Shown here piece by piece: positions 1 to 8,762 of a DNA stretch of 64,000 nt. The position numbers and the translations under genes are program-made. The stretch comes from Bacillus sp. Marseille-P3661 (GTDB lineage Bacteria; Bacillota; Bacilli; Bacillales; Bacillaceae_J). The first letter of the stretch is position 1, and each line of letters opens with the position of its first letter. The stretch lies in contig NZ_LT965959.1 of assembly GCF_900240995.1 (NCBI RefSeq), forward strand, positions 153,019-217,018, written 5' to 3'. The notes under the pieces are model-generated. The model did no database searches. It was not told where the DNA came from and saw only the letters and a program-made list of their open reading frames with translations.

Positions 1-1
1 T

Positions 2-442
2 TTTATAACTGAAGAAAAATATAAGAGTTTAAAGAGATTTGCAGTAAAAAAGGACGATTTTGTAATTTCATGTTCAGGAACATTAGGCAAAGTTACTGTA
101 ATAAAAGAAGATGATCCTATCGGGATCATAAACCAAGCATTATTAATACTAAGAGTAGACCCAAATAAATTAGCTCCAATTTGCTTTAAGTACTTTATAA
201 CCTCAAAAGAAGGTAACGCTAAGTTAATTGCTGATGCAGGAGGAAGCGCTCAAGTGAACATTGCTAAACGGGAGGAAGTTGAATCTATACCAATAGTAAT
301 ACCGGATTTAAAACAGCAAAATATCGTATCGAAGCTCCTTTCAACATGTGATTATTACATTAATATTAAGCTTAAAGAAAATGATTTATTAGAGAAGTCT
401 AAAGAAATATTCCTCACAAAAGTTACAACGGTAGGAGGATAA
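2..442 (+). CDS. hsdS: Type I restriction specificity subunit HsdS, C-terminal part (5' end outside window)
   Basis: The reading frame is open from base 2 to the TAA at 442 and continues upstream of the window, so only about 146 C-terminal residues are seen. They resemble the second target-recognition domain of HsdS: a beta-rich segment (FVISCSGTLGKVTVI, then INQALLILR) followed by the IPDLKQQNIVSKL motif that begins the conserved spacer helix, and a Lys/Glu-rich helix. HsdS gives sequence specificity to the HsdM/HsdR complex. hsdR starts only 2 bases after this stop, which supports an hsdM-hsdS-hsdR operon. An internal ATG at 254 is not a credible start, because the coding signal is continuous across it. 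Confidence 0.9.
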   Translation, partial: FITEEKYKSLKRFAVKKDDFVISCSGTLGKVTVIKEDDPIGIINQALLILRVDPNKLAPICFKYFITSKEGNAKLIADAGGSAQVNIAKREEVESIPIVIPDLKQQNIVSKLLSTCDYYINIKLKENDLLEKSKEIFLTKVTTVGG

Positions 443-444
443 TT

Positions 445-3400
445 ATGAATTTTACAGAAGGATCTCTAGAAAAGGCTGTAATTGAGCTTTTTAAAGATGA
501 AAACTACCAACATGAAAATGGAACACTTATCCATAAGGAGATAAGTGATGTACTTCTTCGTGATGATTTAAAGGCATTTTTATTCAATCGTTATTCTAAC
601 GATGATATTACCCTGAATGAGATAGACAGTATTATTCGGCAAATGGAAGTGCTACCTACATCAACTTTGTACGAAAGCAATAAAGCTATTATCAAAATGA
701 TTTCTGATGGTTTTATTCTGAAACGAGAGGACCGAAGCAAAAAGGATTTATTTATTCAATTAATAGATTTCGATACTGATAATATCGACAACAATATATT
801 TAGAATAGTGAACCAATTGGAAATACAAGGATATGAAAAACGTATTCCCGATGCAATTGTTTACGTTAACGGTTTACCACTAGTAGTAATAGAGTTTAAA
901 AGTGCTGTTAAAGAAAATACGACAATAAAGGATGCCTATACTCAGCTTACTGTTCGTTACCAGAGGGATATTCCTGAACTTTTTAAGTATAATGCATTTT
1001 GTGTTATTAGTGATGGAGTAAATAATAAGGCTGGTTCGTTATTTGCTCCCTATGATTTCTTTTATGCATGGCGAAAAATAGAAGGTAATGAATCGTTTGA
1101 AAAGGATGGCATTGATTCACTTTACTCAATGGTGAAGGGTCTATTTAACCAAAAACGTTTCCTAGAAGTGGTACGTCATTTTATTTACTTCCCTGATACG
1201 AGCAATAAAAAAGAGAAAATTGTTCCTCGTTATCCGCAATATTATGCGGCAACAAAATTATTGAAAAGTATTAAGAGAAACATGAGGCCGCAAGGTTCTG
1301 GTAAGGGTGGTACGTATTTTGGAGCGACAGGTTCTGGTAAGAGTTATACCATGCTATATCTTACAAGACTTTTAATGAGAGATAAAGACCTACAAAGCCC
1401 AACTGTTGTCTTGATATCAGATAGAACTGATTTAGATGATCAACTTGCGGGGCAATTTACAAATGCTAAGTACTTTATTGGTGATGATCAAGTCATAAGT
1501 GTGGAAAGTCGGGAAGATTTAAAGGTTTACCTACAAAATAGAAAAAGTGGCGGCGTATTCTTAACTACTATTCAGAAGTTTAATGAAGATGTTGATTTGC
1601 TAACTTATAGAAACAATGTTATTTGTATTTCGGACGAAGCCCATCGTTCACAAACAAATCTTGACCAAAAAATAAAAATTACTAAAGATGGTGTCGAGAA
1701 AAAATATGGTTTTGCCAAGCATTTACACAATTCTCTGCCGAATGCAACTTATGTTGGTTTTACCGGAACACCGGTGGATGCAACCATAGATGTATTTGGG
1801 GAAGTAGAAGATGCTTACACAATGATCGAAGCTGTATACGATGAAATAACTGTACGGATTGTTTATGAGGGAAGAGCTGCTAAAGTAAATCTAAATGAAA
1901 CAAAATTACATGAAATCGAAGAGTACTATAAAGTGTGCGAGACTGCTGGAGCTAATGAATATCAGATCGATGAAAGTAAAAGAGCAGTAACCCAAATGGA
2001 AGTTATTCTTGGTGATCCTAAACGGTTAAAATTAGTGGCTGAAGATTTTGTAGAGCATTATGAAAAGAGAATTGAAGAAGGTGCAACAGTAAAAGGTAAG
2101 GCAATGTTTGTCGCTGCCAATCGACATATTGCCTATGACTTGTATAAGGAAATTATTGCACTACGTCCAGAGTGGGCAGAAGTTAGAGTCTGTGACGAAG
2201 GTATAGAGCTTTCTGATAAAGAAAAAAAAGAAATTAAACCAATGGAAAAAATTAAAATGGTCATGACTCGTAATAAAGATGACAGTAAAGAACTGTATGA
2301 CCTGTTAGGTACGAAAGAATATCGTAAAGAGTTAGATAGGCAATTTAAAAATGAAAAATCAAACTTCAAAATAGCCATCGTTGTTGATATGTGGCTAACG
2401 GGATTTGATGTACCATCACTTGATACCATATATATTGATAAACCAATTCAGCAGCACACCCTGATTCAGACGATTTCACGAGTAAACCGTGTCTATGAAG
2501 GTAAAGAAACAGGATTAGTTGTCGATTATTTTGGAATAAAGAGCAATTTAAATGTAGCAATGAAAAAATATGGAGTTGTAGAGGGAGAAAATTTTGATGG
2601 TATTGATAAGGCAGTCGTTATTGTAAAGGACCAGCTAGATCTATTAGCAAAAATCTTTTATAAATTTGATAATACTGCTTACTTTCAAGGAACCCCATTG
2701 CAACAGTTACAGTGCTTAAATCTAGCGGCAGAATTTGTACAACAAACGGAGCAATTAGAAAAACGCTTTATGTCAATAACGAAGAAACTTCGCTCTGCCT
2801 ACAATTTATGTGTGTCTAGTGAAGATATAAGTCAATTAGAAAGAGATTATATTCACTATTACCTAGCTATAAGGTCCATCATCCATAAACTAACAAAAGG
2901 TGATGCTCCGGATACTGCCCAAATGAATGAAAAAGTAAGGCAGATGATGGAAGAAGCGTTAATAAGTGAAGGCGTGGAAGAAGTATTCAAACTTGATAAA
3001 AATGATCCGAAAAATAATGCAGACTTATTTAGTGATGAATACTTGGCTAAGATCAATAAAATTAAACTACCAAACACTAAAATTAAGCTTCTACAAAAAC
3101 TATTGTCAAAAGCAATTGAGGAATTTAAGAAAACCAATAAAATTCAGGGTGTTGACTTTTCAAAGAGATTTAAGAAATTGGTTGAACAATATAATGAAAG
3201 AAAAGATTTCCAAGCTTTGCAAAGTGATGTTTTGGATGATGTTGCGGAACAATTCGCTGATTTGTTCGCAGAATTAATGAAAGAGCGCGACTCTTTCAAG
3301 GAATTAGGAATTGATTATGAGGAAAAGGCCTTCTACGATATTCTCAAAGCAATTTCCGAGAAACATGAATTTGATTACCCGCACGAGAAACTTATTAAAC

Positions 3401-3597
3401 TATCACAAGAAATAAAGGCAATCATCGCGGACAAGGCTAGATACACAGACTGGTCCAGTAGAGATGATATTAAGGCAGAGCTAAAAGTTGATCTTATATT
3501 AACGCTTGCTGAAAACGATTACCCTCCTGTTCCTAAAGACGAGATTTTTAAAGAGATATTTGAGCAGGCAGAGAATTTTAAGAAGTATAGAGCGTAA
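445..3597 (+). CDS. hsdR: Type I restriction enzyme endonuclease/translocase subunit HsdR
   Basis: This 1050-aa protein has the usual HsdR length and order. An N-terminal PD-(D/E)xK nuclease domain is visible (PDA with D136, then IEFK with E150 and K152). It is followed by an SF2 helicase/translocase with Walker A GATGSGKS (293-300), DEAH (397-400) and a motif VI-like QTISRVNRV (about 675-683), and then a helical C-terminus. In the complex with HsdM and HsdS it translocates unmodified DNA using ATP and cuts at a distance. The start ATG follows the sequence aggaggataatt, overlapping the end of hsdS. It appears intact, so an active system depends on the unseen hsdM and 5' hsdS. Confidence 0.95.
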   Translation: MNFTEGSLEKAVIELFKDENYQHENGTLIHKEISDVLLRDDLKAFLFNRYSNDDITLNEIDSIIRQMEVLPTSTLYESNKAIIKMISDGFILKREDRSKKDLFIQLIDFDTDNIDNNIFRIVNQLEIQGYEKRIPDAIVYVNGLPLVVIEFKSAVKENTTIKDAYTQLTVRYQRDIPELFKYNAFCVISDGVNNKAGSLFAPYDFFYAWRKIEGNESFEKDGIDSLYSMVKGLFNQKRFLEVVRHFIYFPDTSNKKEKIVPRYPQYYAATKLLKSIKRNMRPQGSGKGGTYFGATGSGKSYTMLYLTRLLMRDKDLQSPTVVLISDRTDLDDQLAGQFTNAKYFIGDDQVISVESREDLKVYLQNRKSGGVFLTTIQKFNEDVDLLTYRNNVICISDEAHRSQTNLDQKIKITKDGVEKKYGFAKHLHNSLPNATYVGFTGTPVDATIDVFGEVEDAYTMIEAVYDEITVRIVYEGRAAKVNLNETKLHEIEEYYKVCETAGANEYQIDESKRAVTQMEVILGDPKRLKLVAEDFVEHYEKRIEEGATVKGKAMFVAANRHIAYDLYKEIIALRPEWAEVRVCDEGIELSDKEKKEIKPMEKIKMVMTRNKDDSKELYDLLGTKEYRKELDRQFKNEKSNFKIAIVVDMWLTGFDVPSLDTIYIDKPIQQHTLIQTISRVNRVYEGKETGLVVDYFGIKSNLNVAMKKYGVVEGENFDGIDKAVVIVKDQLDLLAKIFYKFDNTAYFQGTPLQQLQCLNLAAEFVQQTEQLEKRFMSITKKLRSAYNLCVSSEDISQLERDYIHYYLAIRSIIHKLTKGDAPDTAQMNEKVRQMMEEALISEGVEEVFKLDKNDPKNNADLFSDEYLAKINKIKLPNTKIKLLQKLLSKAIEEFKKTNKIQGVDFSKRFKKLVEQYNERKDFQALQSDVLDDVAEQFADLFAELMKERDSFKELGIDYEEKAFYDILKAISEKHEFDYPHEKLIKLSQEIKAIIADKARYTDWSSRDDIKAELKVDLILTLAENDYPPVPKDEIFKEIFEQAENFKKYRA

Positions 3598-3632
3598 CCA
3601 TAGACATACCCGCTATATTTACAAAATCAAAA

Positions 3633-3656
3633 GAAGAGATGCTTGTGCATCTCTTC
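3633..3656 (+). terminator. Perfect 10-bp hairpin after hsdR, possible terminator
   Basis: The arms gaagagatgc and gcatctcttc flank a 4-base loop 36 bases after the hsdR stop. There is no clear T-run on the + strand, so it may be a processing or weak termination signal that separates hsdR from the Thoeris pair. Confidence 0.45.
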
Positions 3657-3737
3657 CCTGTCTGACATACAAGTTGCACTAACAACTTAGTTATATTATT
3701 GACAGAAACAATTGAAGATATAAGGAAGGAGAATGCT

Positions 3738-4589
3738 ATGTGGAAATTAAAAGAGATTGTTAAAGATAAGGATTTTTGGAAGAATTCATGGGTAATTCCG
3801 GGTGCGTTGTTTGGAATAGCAACAACATTGCTTACTTTTATTGAATTCGATAAAGGTTTCAACAAACTTATTATTTTAGTTGGCTTAGTAATTATAAGTA
3901 TTATCTATATGTTGTTCAATTTATTTAAAAGTTATCGATTAAAGGAAATCAAATTAGATATCGATGGATCTGAAATTGAAATTAAAAAGGGAGATATTTT
4001 CGCTTATCCTCGAAATATCTATAAGGTAATAGCTTTTAATGAATTTTTTGATACTGAAGTAGATGACAAAATAATATCTAGGTCATCTTTAAATGGGCAG
4101 TATATAAGCAAATTTTATTCTGATATATCAGATTTAGATAATAGGATCGTTCAAGACCCACGAATGCAGTTAAGAATAGTTGAAGAAAATATAGAACGTC
4201 CTTTAGGGGGAAAAAGAACGCGTTACCGTTTAGGTTCTGTGTATAAAGATATGGATTTCTTTCTTGTAGCATTTTCAAAGTTCAATGATGAAAATGAAGC
4301 TAATTTAAAACTGCATGAATATGCTAATTGCTTAATCAATTTTTGGAATGAAGTAAATAGTCTCTACGCACAACAAGAAGTCGTGGTTCCATTGCTAGCT
4401 TCTGGTATCACAAGACATAAGGATTTTACTGCTACACCTCATCAATTACTAGAAGTTATGCTTTGGACTTTTAAAATTAGTAAAGTTAAATTTAGAGAAC
4501 CTTCTAAAGTTACTATCCTTCTCCATGAATCCCATCATAAAAAAATTAATTTTTATAAATTAAAGGAGTTTGAAAAAAATGGCATATAG
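3738..4589 (+). CDS. thsA: Type II Thoeris effector ThsA: two membrane segments plus macro domain
   Basis: The start chosen is ATG 3738, 7 bases after the SD aaggaggag-like stretch; an open frame from 3699 has no such site. The 283-aa product has two hydrophobic helices (about 18-35 and 43-63) and a cytoplasmic alpha/beta domain. That domain resembles the ThsA macro domain family (formerly DUF6430): GDIFAYPRN, NEFFDTEVDDKIISRSSLNG, GSVYKDMDFFLVAFSKF and VPLLASGITRH. In type II Thoeris the TIR partner makes a nucleotide signal (reported as histidine-ADP-ribose) that binds the macro domain and triggers membrane disruption. The next gene overlaps by 11 bases and encodes a TIR protein. Family assignment is by pattern recognition, not a search. 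Confidence 0.82.
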   Translation: MWKLKEIVKDKDFWKNSWVIPGALFGIATTLLTFIEFDKGFNKLIILVGLVIISIIYMLFNLFKSYRLKEIKLDIDGSEIEIKKGDIFAYPRNIYKVIAFNEFFDTEVDDKIISRSSLNGQYISKFYSDISDLDNRIVQDPRMQLRIVEENIERPLGGKRTRYRLGSVYKDMDFFLVAFSKFNDENEANLKLHEYANCLINFWNEVNSLYAQQEVVVPLLASGITRHKDFTATPHQLLEVMLWTFKISKVKFREPSKVTILLHESHHKKINFYKLKEFEKNGI

Positions 4590-5148
4590 GAATGGTAATT
4601 ATTCAGCATTTTATGTTAGCGAACCTTTTAGTGAAAGTAATCTAGGGGCATCGGCCACAAGAGATTTTGTATCTTATAACTTGTTAAGAGCATGGAAAGC
4701 GGCAGATAGTAGTTTTCCCTTTAATGACTCACATAATAAAACCTATAATGTGAGGGACGGAAGTGATTGGGAAAAGACACTAAAACCTCGCTTGCGCGAA
4801 AGACTGAATAATTCAAAAAATATAATATTGTTTTTAAGTTCGGTTACAAAAAATAGTAGAGCGTTGCGTGAAGAAATAAACTATGGAATAGGAACGAAGG
4901 GATTACCTGTTATTGTGGTTTATCCTGAATACCAAAACAAGAGTGATATTATTAATTGTAAAACAAATACTATTAAGGATGAGATCAAGACCTTATGGGC
5001 TAAACTACCTGCCTTTCGTGATTCTATGGCAGAGGTTCCTACACTTCATTTACCTTTTAAAAAAGACCTGATAAAAAGTGCATTAAATGACACTGACTTT
5101 ATGATAAATTCAAAATGTAGTGCCAATATATATTTTTATAAATGCTAA
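4579..5148 (+). CDS. thsB: Thoeris TIR-domain sensor ThsB
   Basis: The start is ATG 4579, 10 bases after SD aaaggag; the TTG at 4570 lies too close to that site. The 189-aa protein is a compact TIR-like (DUF1863/ThsB) domain. An N-terminal AFYVSEPF strand is followed by a Trp-rich helix, the ILFLSSVTKNSRALREEI segment, in which a Glu in REEINYGI is the likely catalytic position, and the GLPVIVVYPE strand. The role inferred from the family is to sense phage infection and convert NAD+ into a signal for ThsA. The overlap with thsA points to translational coupling. The C-terminal tail (NSKCSANIYFYKC) is unusual and may be specific to this lineage. Confidence 0.85.
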   Translation: MAYRNGNYSAFYVSEPFSESNLGASATRDFVSYNLLRAWKAADSSFPFNDSHNKTYNVRDGSDWEKTLKPRLRERLNNSKNIILFLSSVTKNSRALREEINYGIGTKGLPVIVVYPEYQNKSDIINCKTNTIKDEIKTLWAKLPAFRDSMAEVPTLHLPFKKDLIKSALNDTDFMINSKCSANIYFYKC

Positions 5149-5162
5149 TAATAGGTGATTAA

Positions 5163-5423
5163 ATGAAACTATTACTATGTCTAGAGTGTAATGATATTTA
5201 TAGCCTAGACTTAAAAATGAAAAAGTGTAGTTGCGGAAAGACAAAGGGTCAATACATAGACAATCTTAATGCAATATATGAGGGAGATAGTGCTATGCCT
5301 ATTGGTATTAGCAATCCAAGTTTAAGAGAAGCTATCAATAACCAGCCAGAAGAAGGCAAGGGTAAAGAGTTTACTTCATTTACAATACCAAGAAATTGTC
5401 CAACATTTATCAAAAAAGAATAG
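5163..5423 (+). CDS. Small zinc-ribbon protein of unknown function, third gene of the Thoeris cluster
   Basis: The product has 86 aa. The N-terminus carries four cysteines in a CLEC-x12-CSC arrangement (C6, C9, C22, C24), typical of a small zinc ribbon. It is followed by a polar region with PIGISNPSLREAINNQPEEGKGKEF and a C-terminal PRNCPTF. It starts 14 bases after the thsB stop in the same orientation, and a terminator-like hairpin follows at 5448, so it is probably cotranscribed with thsAB. Proteins with this layout seem familiar as small orphan genes in bacterial genomes, but I know no assigned function. It could be an accessory or regulatory factor, or an unrelated passenger. Confidence 0.75.
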   Translation: MKLLLCLECNDIYSLDLKMKKCSCGKTKGQYIDNLNAIYEGDSAMPIGISNPSLREAINNQPEEGKGKEFTSFTIPRNCPTFIKKE

Positions 5424-5447
5424 TATATTCCTCAATCCATGAATAGG

Positions 5448-5474
5448 AGCGAAGGCAGCAGCCTCGCTTTTTTT
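5448..5474 (+). terminator. Rho-independent terminator of the Thoeris cluster
   Basis: The arms agcgaagg and cctcgct form a stem with one bulge around a short cagcag loop, followed directly by a run of T residues. It lies 25 bases after the zinc-ribbon gene. Confidence 0.75.
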
Positions 5475-5799
5475 GATGTGAAAAATACTTTGAACTTTTG
5501 TTCTCGGTTGGTATTTATGAATTAATTCCGTTTTATAAAATAGGTCCGTTCTCCACAGAGAAGATTTTTTAACTGACCTCCCCTCCCCCATTCCCTTTTC
5601 TCTATTAATCCCTTTCATTTCAATCTGACTTTTCATTCTTTAAGTAGGTTCATACTGCCTGACTTAAAGTTCTTAATTTAAATTTTAAATGCTAGTTTTC
5701 ATTTAGTATGTCTAACTAGGAAAATTGAAATAGGACACTTTATTCATTGTTTTTTGGTAAAATATAGGTAGTGTTTCGATTTACAAGGAGGGGAATTGA
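5475..5799. other. Intergenic region between Thoeris and the helicase pair
   Basis: This A+T-rich stretch of about 325 bases has no supported gene. A pyrimidine-rich tract lies near 5575-5600. A strong SD (aaggaggggaattga) and an A/T-rich promoter-like segment (taaaatatagg, about 5757-5767) precede the gene at 5800. Confidence 0.5.
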
Positions 5800-6786
5800 A
5801 TGCGTGATTTTAATTTGGATTTGGATGATTTTTGTTATGAAGCTCACCATATCAAGAAAGTTTTTGAAGAAATAGAAAAGAATTTTGTGGGTTATTTTGA
5901 TAAATATATTTTGTCACGAGGCGGAATAGTAGTCACTAATGAGGCAATTGAATCTCTTAAAGAAAAAATGAAGGTTAATAGTAATATTAAGGTTTCGATA
6001 GACAAATCTAAAATCCAACAAAATCTTGAAGCTATCAAAAACAATGCTATTAAAGAATTTGATAAAGATGTGGAAGAGTATGAGGAATTATTTGATTTAG
6101 ATACTTTGGAAGAATATGCCGAAGACCCTGCAGGCTTTAAGAATGATTTAAAAAGAGATTGCTCCATGATTAGAAAAACATTGAATAGTAAAGACAAAAG
6201 TTTAGATCAGTTTAAAATAAAATTTAATATTTGTAATGCAAATTATTTGTTAGAAGTGATGACTAACATTGCAACTTATGTTAATGAATATCCTGAAAAG
6301 TGGGATGGATATGATTACAATGGTGATTATGAAATAGAAGATTTAATAGAAAATGATTTATTGGAACAATCGACTTTTGATACCACAGGCTATGGAGTGG
6401 ATGGAGTAATAGGTGGAGGAATTAAAAGTTATATAGCACATAAATTATTGCCTGAGTATTTTCCCCATCGATCAAGAGAAGCTATTTGGGCATTATGGTA
6501 TTTAAGCGATAAGAAGGATTTTGGTTGCGAGCAAGACTCTGAATTTTTAATGATTTTAACTGATAAAGTTGTCACTCAACAAAATTTCTATTATCCATAC
6601 CAATTATTTGGGATATACAGTTATTTAATTTATCGTTTATTGTTAGAAAAATATATTGAATTAGGCGTTCATTTTTCGGAAAAATATCGTTATGTTTTTG
6701 TTAATGACTTTTTAAAATTTGTAGCAAAATGTCATGAAGGAGAAATTGCTGAATTAACTAGAAACATTCGAGAGGAATGGGTTTAA
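5800..6786 (+). CDS. Unrecognised 328-aa protein coupled to a RecQ-like helicase
   Basis: ATG 5800 follows the SD aaggagggg. The N-terminal half is acidic and helical with Lys/Glu-rich, coiled-coil-like stretches. The C-terminal half looks like a conserved globular domain: GGGIKSYIAHKLLPEYFP, then SREAIWALWYLSDKKDFG, SEFLMIL, QQNFYYPYQLFGIYSYLIY and KYRYVFVNDFLKFVA. I do not recognise a named fold, and no catalytic motif stands out. The stop codon overlaps the start of the helicase gene by one base, so the two are translationally coupled and probably act together. Given the island, an antiphage role is plausible but is inference only. Confidence 0.85.
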   Translation: MRDFNLDLDDFCYEAHHIKKVFEEIEKNFVGYFDKYILSRGGIVVTNEAIESLKEKMKVNSNIKVSIDKSKIQQNLEAIKNNAIKEFDKDVEEYEELFDLDTLEEYAEDPAGFKNDLKRDCSMIRKTLNSKDKSLDQFKIKFNICNANYLLEVMTNIATYVNEYPEKWDGYDYNGDYEIEDLIENDLLEQSTFDTTGYGVDGVIGGGIKSYIAHKLLPEYFPHRSREAIWALWYLSDKKDFGCEQDSEFLMILTDKVVTQQNFYYPYQLFGIYSYLIYRLLLEKYIELGVHFSEKYRYVFVNDFLKFVAKCHEGEIAELTRNIREEWV

Positions 6787-8762
6787 TGCAGGTAGAAGAA
6801 GTGTTTAAAGAATATTTCCCTAAAATGGCTGAAGAAATAACATTGAAAGAAATACAAAAGAAAGTAATTAATAATATTTTAGGTGATAATAATTCGTTAG
6901 CTATTTTACCAACTGGTGGAGGAAAGTCGTTAATTTATTGGGTGTCTGGTATGGCACTTAACGGAATAACGATAGTTGTTTCACCTCTTATTGCTTTAAT
7001 AGACGAACAAGTAGAGAAATTGCGTGAACAAAATATATCTGTTCTGAAATTACACGCAGATGTTAAACAAAAAGATCAAATCGAATTATTGTCTAAATTA
7101 TATAGTGGAGACTATACACCTAGCTTCATCTTTGTGAGTCCAGAACGTTTAGCAATGGATGGATTATTAGAAAAGGCGTTAAAGAAACGTAAGGAAGATA
7201 TTAAATTGGTAGTAATTGATGAAATACATTGTATTTCACAGTGGGGCGAGAGTTTTAGACCTTTATATACTCATATACCTACTTTTTTAAATACGGTGTT
7301 TGATAAATGGCCAGTTGTTTTAGGGCTTTCTGCAACTTTGAATGTGTTAGAAATTGAAGATATAAAAAAGAACTTTTATATTAACGACCAAAATGTCATA
7401 AAAGATGTTCATTTAATGAGAACTGAGATTAATTTAATTTGTAAGCACTTTAATGATGAGAATGAAAAAGAAGAGACTTTTTGGAACTTATTAGAACAAC
7501 ATAAAAATGAAAAAACATTAGTTTATGTATATAGAAAATATAGCAAACGTGGAGTGGAAGATTTTGCAGAGAAAGCAAAAGAAAAAGGACTTAAATCTGT
7601 TTATTTCCACGCAGATTTATCTAGTAATGAAAAGCAGGATATAATTCGAAAATATAAAGATAATGAAATTGATTTAATCTTTGCAACAAATGCGTTTGGA
7701 ATGGGAATCGATATCCCAGATATCAAGTTAGTTATTCATTTTATGATTCCTGAATCAATTGCACAGTATTATCAAGAGGTCGGACGTGCTTCACGTAATA
7801 AAGAAGCATCGAATGCATACCTTTTATATACGGACAAGAATATTCAAGTTAAGAAAACACACTTTATTAATAAAAGTTTCCCATCATATGAGAAAATGGA
7901 AGAAAAATTTGAAGAAATTAGGAATGGTAAAAAAGGCTTTAAAAATATTGAATATTACGATGATGATATATTGCAATTATGTCTACCGTATTTACTGGAT
8001 GTTGGAGCAGTTAATATATGTGCAAAAGCCATCCATTCATTGAAAATCTTAGAGGATATTAAAAATCCAGATCTCCAAAAAGCATTAGATGCTTCGAAGC
8101 CGAAAACATTTATAACTACATTTAAAAAAACAGACTACACTCCAGAAGAACTCTCTGATTTAGTTTTTGAATCTTTGTTAAAAGGAGAATGTACGGTTAA
8201 AAGAAGTTTAGCAAAATGTTTGATAGTTGAAGTATTAGTTGATGATCTAAAACCTTTTGAACAACGAATAAATGAAATGATTGAGGAAAAGAAGAAGTTT
8301 AAATACGACCAACTTGATTATTTCGTATACACAATTGATCGTACAGACAATTCTATTGAGTTGCATCAAGAAATAGCTCAATTTCTTGGCGTGAGTAAGT
8401 GGGATTTACAAAGAATTTATACAACAGAAAAAGGAGATAAGGTTCGATCAAAATCAGAAGTAATTATTGCAAACACTTTATACAATAAAAATGTACCGTA
8501 TGAATATGAACAAGCATTATTCGCACCAAATGGCAAACAAATGTCTCCAGACTTTACAATTATACTAAATGGGAAAACTTATTTCTTAGAACATATCGGA
8601 ATGTTGAATAATGAACAGTATTCGGAACGATGGTTAGAAAAAAGAAAGTTATACGATGAATTTTATAAAGAGAACTTGTTAATTACTTATGAATCTCCAA
8701 ACTTAGCAACTGATATCTTAACTTTAATAAAGAAACTCACTGAAAACAATAGATTATCTTAA
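6786..8762 (+). CDS. RecQ-like superfamily 2 helicase with C-terminal PD-(D/E)xK-type nuclease domain
   Basis: ATG 6786 is preferred over 6777, which sits on top of its SD gagagga. The 658-aa protein has RecQ-type motifs: PTGGGKS (42-48), DEIH (145-148, where RecQ has DEAH), SAT (182-184) and QEVGRASR (330-337, where RecQ has GRAGR). The cysteine set of the RecQ zinc domain is absent. The last about 105 residues read RSKSE (E558), PDF (D589), FLEH (E602, H603) and RW..K (615-619). This pattern is typical of helicase-fused restriction-fold nucleases. It is probably a DNA-processing effector working with the upstream 328-aa protein. It differs from housekeeping RecQ in motif VI and in its missing zinc and HRDC regions. 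Confidence 0.85.
   Translation: MQVEEVFKEYFPKMAEEITLKEIQKKVINNILGDNNSLAILPTGGGKSLIYWVSGMALNGITIVVSPLIALIDEQVEKLREQNISVLKLHADVKQKDQIELLSKLYSGDYTPSFIFVSPERLAMDGLLEKALKKRKEDIKLVVIDEIHCISQWGESFRPLYTHIPTFLNTVFDKWPVVLGLSATLNVLEIEDIKKNFYINDQNVIKDVHLMRTEINLICKHFNDENEKEETFWNLLEQHKNEKTLVYVYRKYSKRGVEDFAEKAKEKGLKSVYFHADLSSNEKQDIIRKYKDNEIDLIFATNAFGMGIDIPDIKLVIHFMIPESIAQYYQEVGRASRNKEASNAYLLYTDKNIQVKKTHFINKSFPSYEKMEEKFEEIRNGKKGFKNIEYYDDDILQLCLPYLLDVGAVNICAKAIHSLKILEDIKNPDLQKALDASKPKTFITTFKKTDYTPEELSDLVFESLLKGECTVKRSLAKCLIVEVLVDDLKPFEQRINEMIEEKKKFKYDQLDYFVYTIDRTDNSIELHQEIAQFLGVSKWDLQRIYTTEKGDKVRSKSEVIIANTLYNKNVPYEYEQALFAPNGKQMSPDFTIILNGKTYFLEHIGMLNNEQYSERWLEKRKLYDEFYKENLLITYESPNLATDILTLIKKLTENNRLS

Noticed and set aside
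254-442. Independent 62-aa gene
   Set aside because: The same frame is open and HsdS-like from base 2, so this is only the end of a longer protein.
6786-8762. Housekeeping RecQ
   Set aside because: It lacks the zinc-binding cysteines and HRDC domain, has an altered motif VI, and has a C-terminal nuclease-like domain absent from RecQ.
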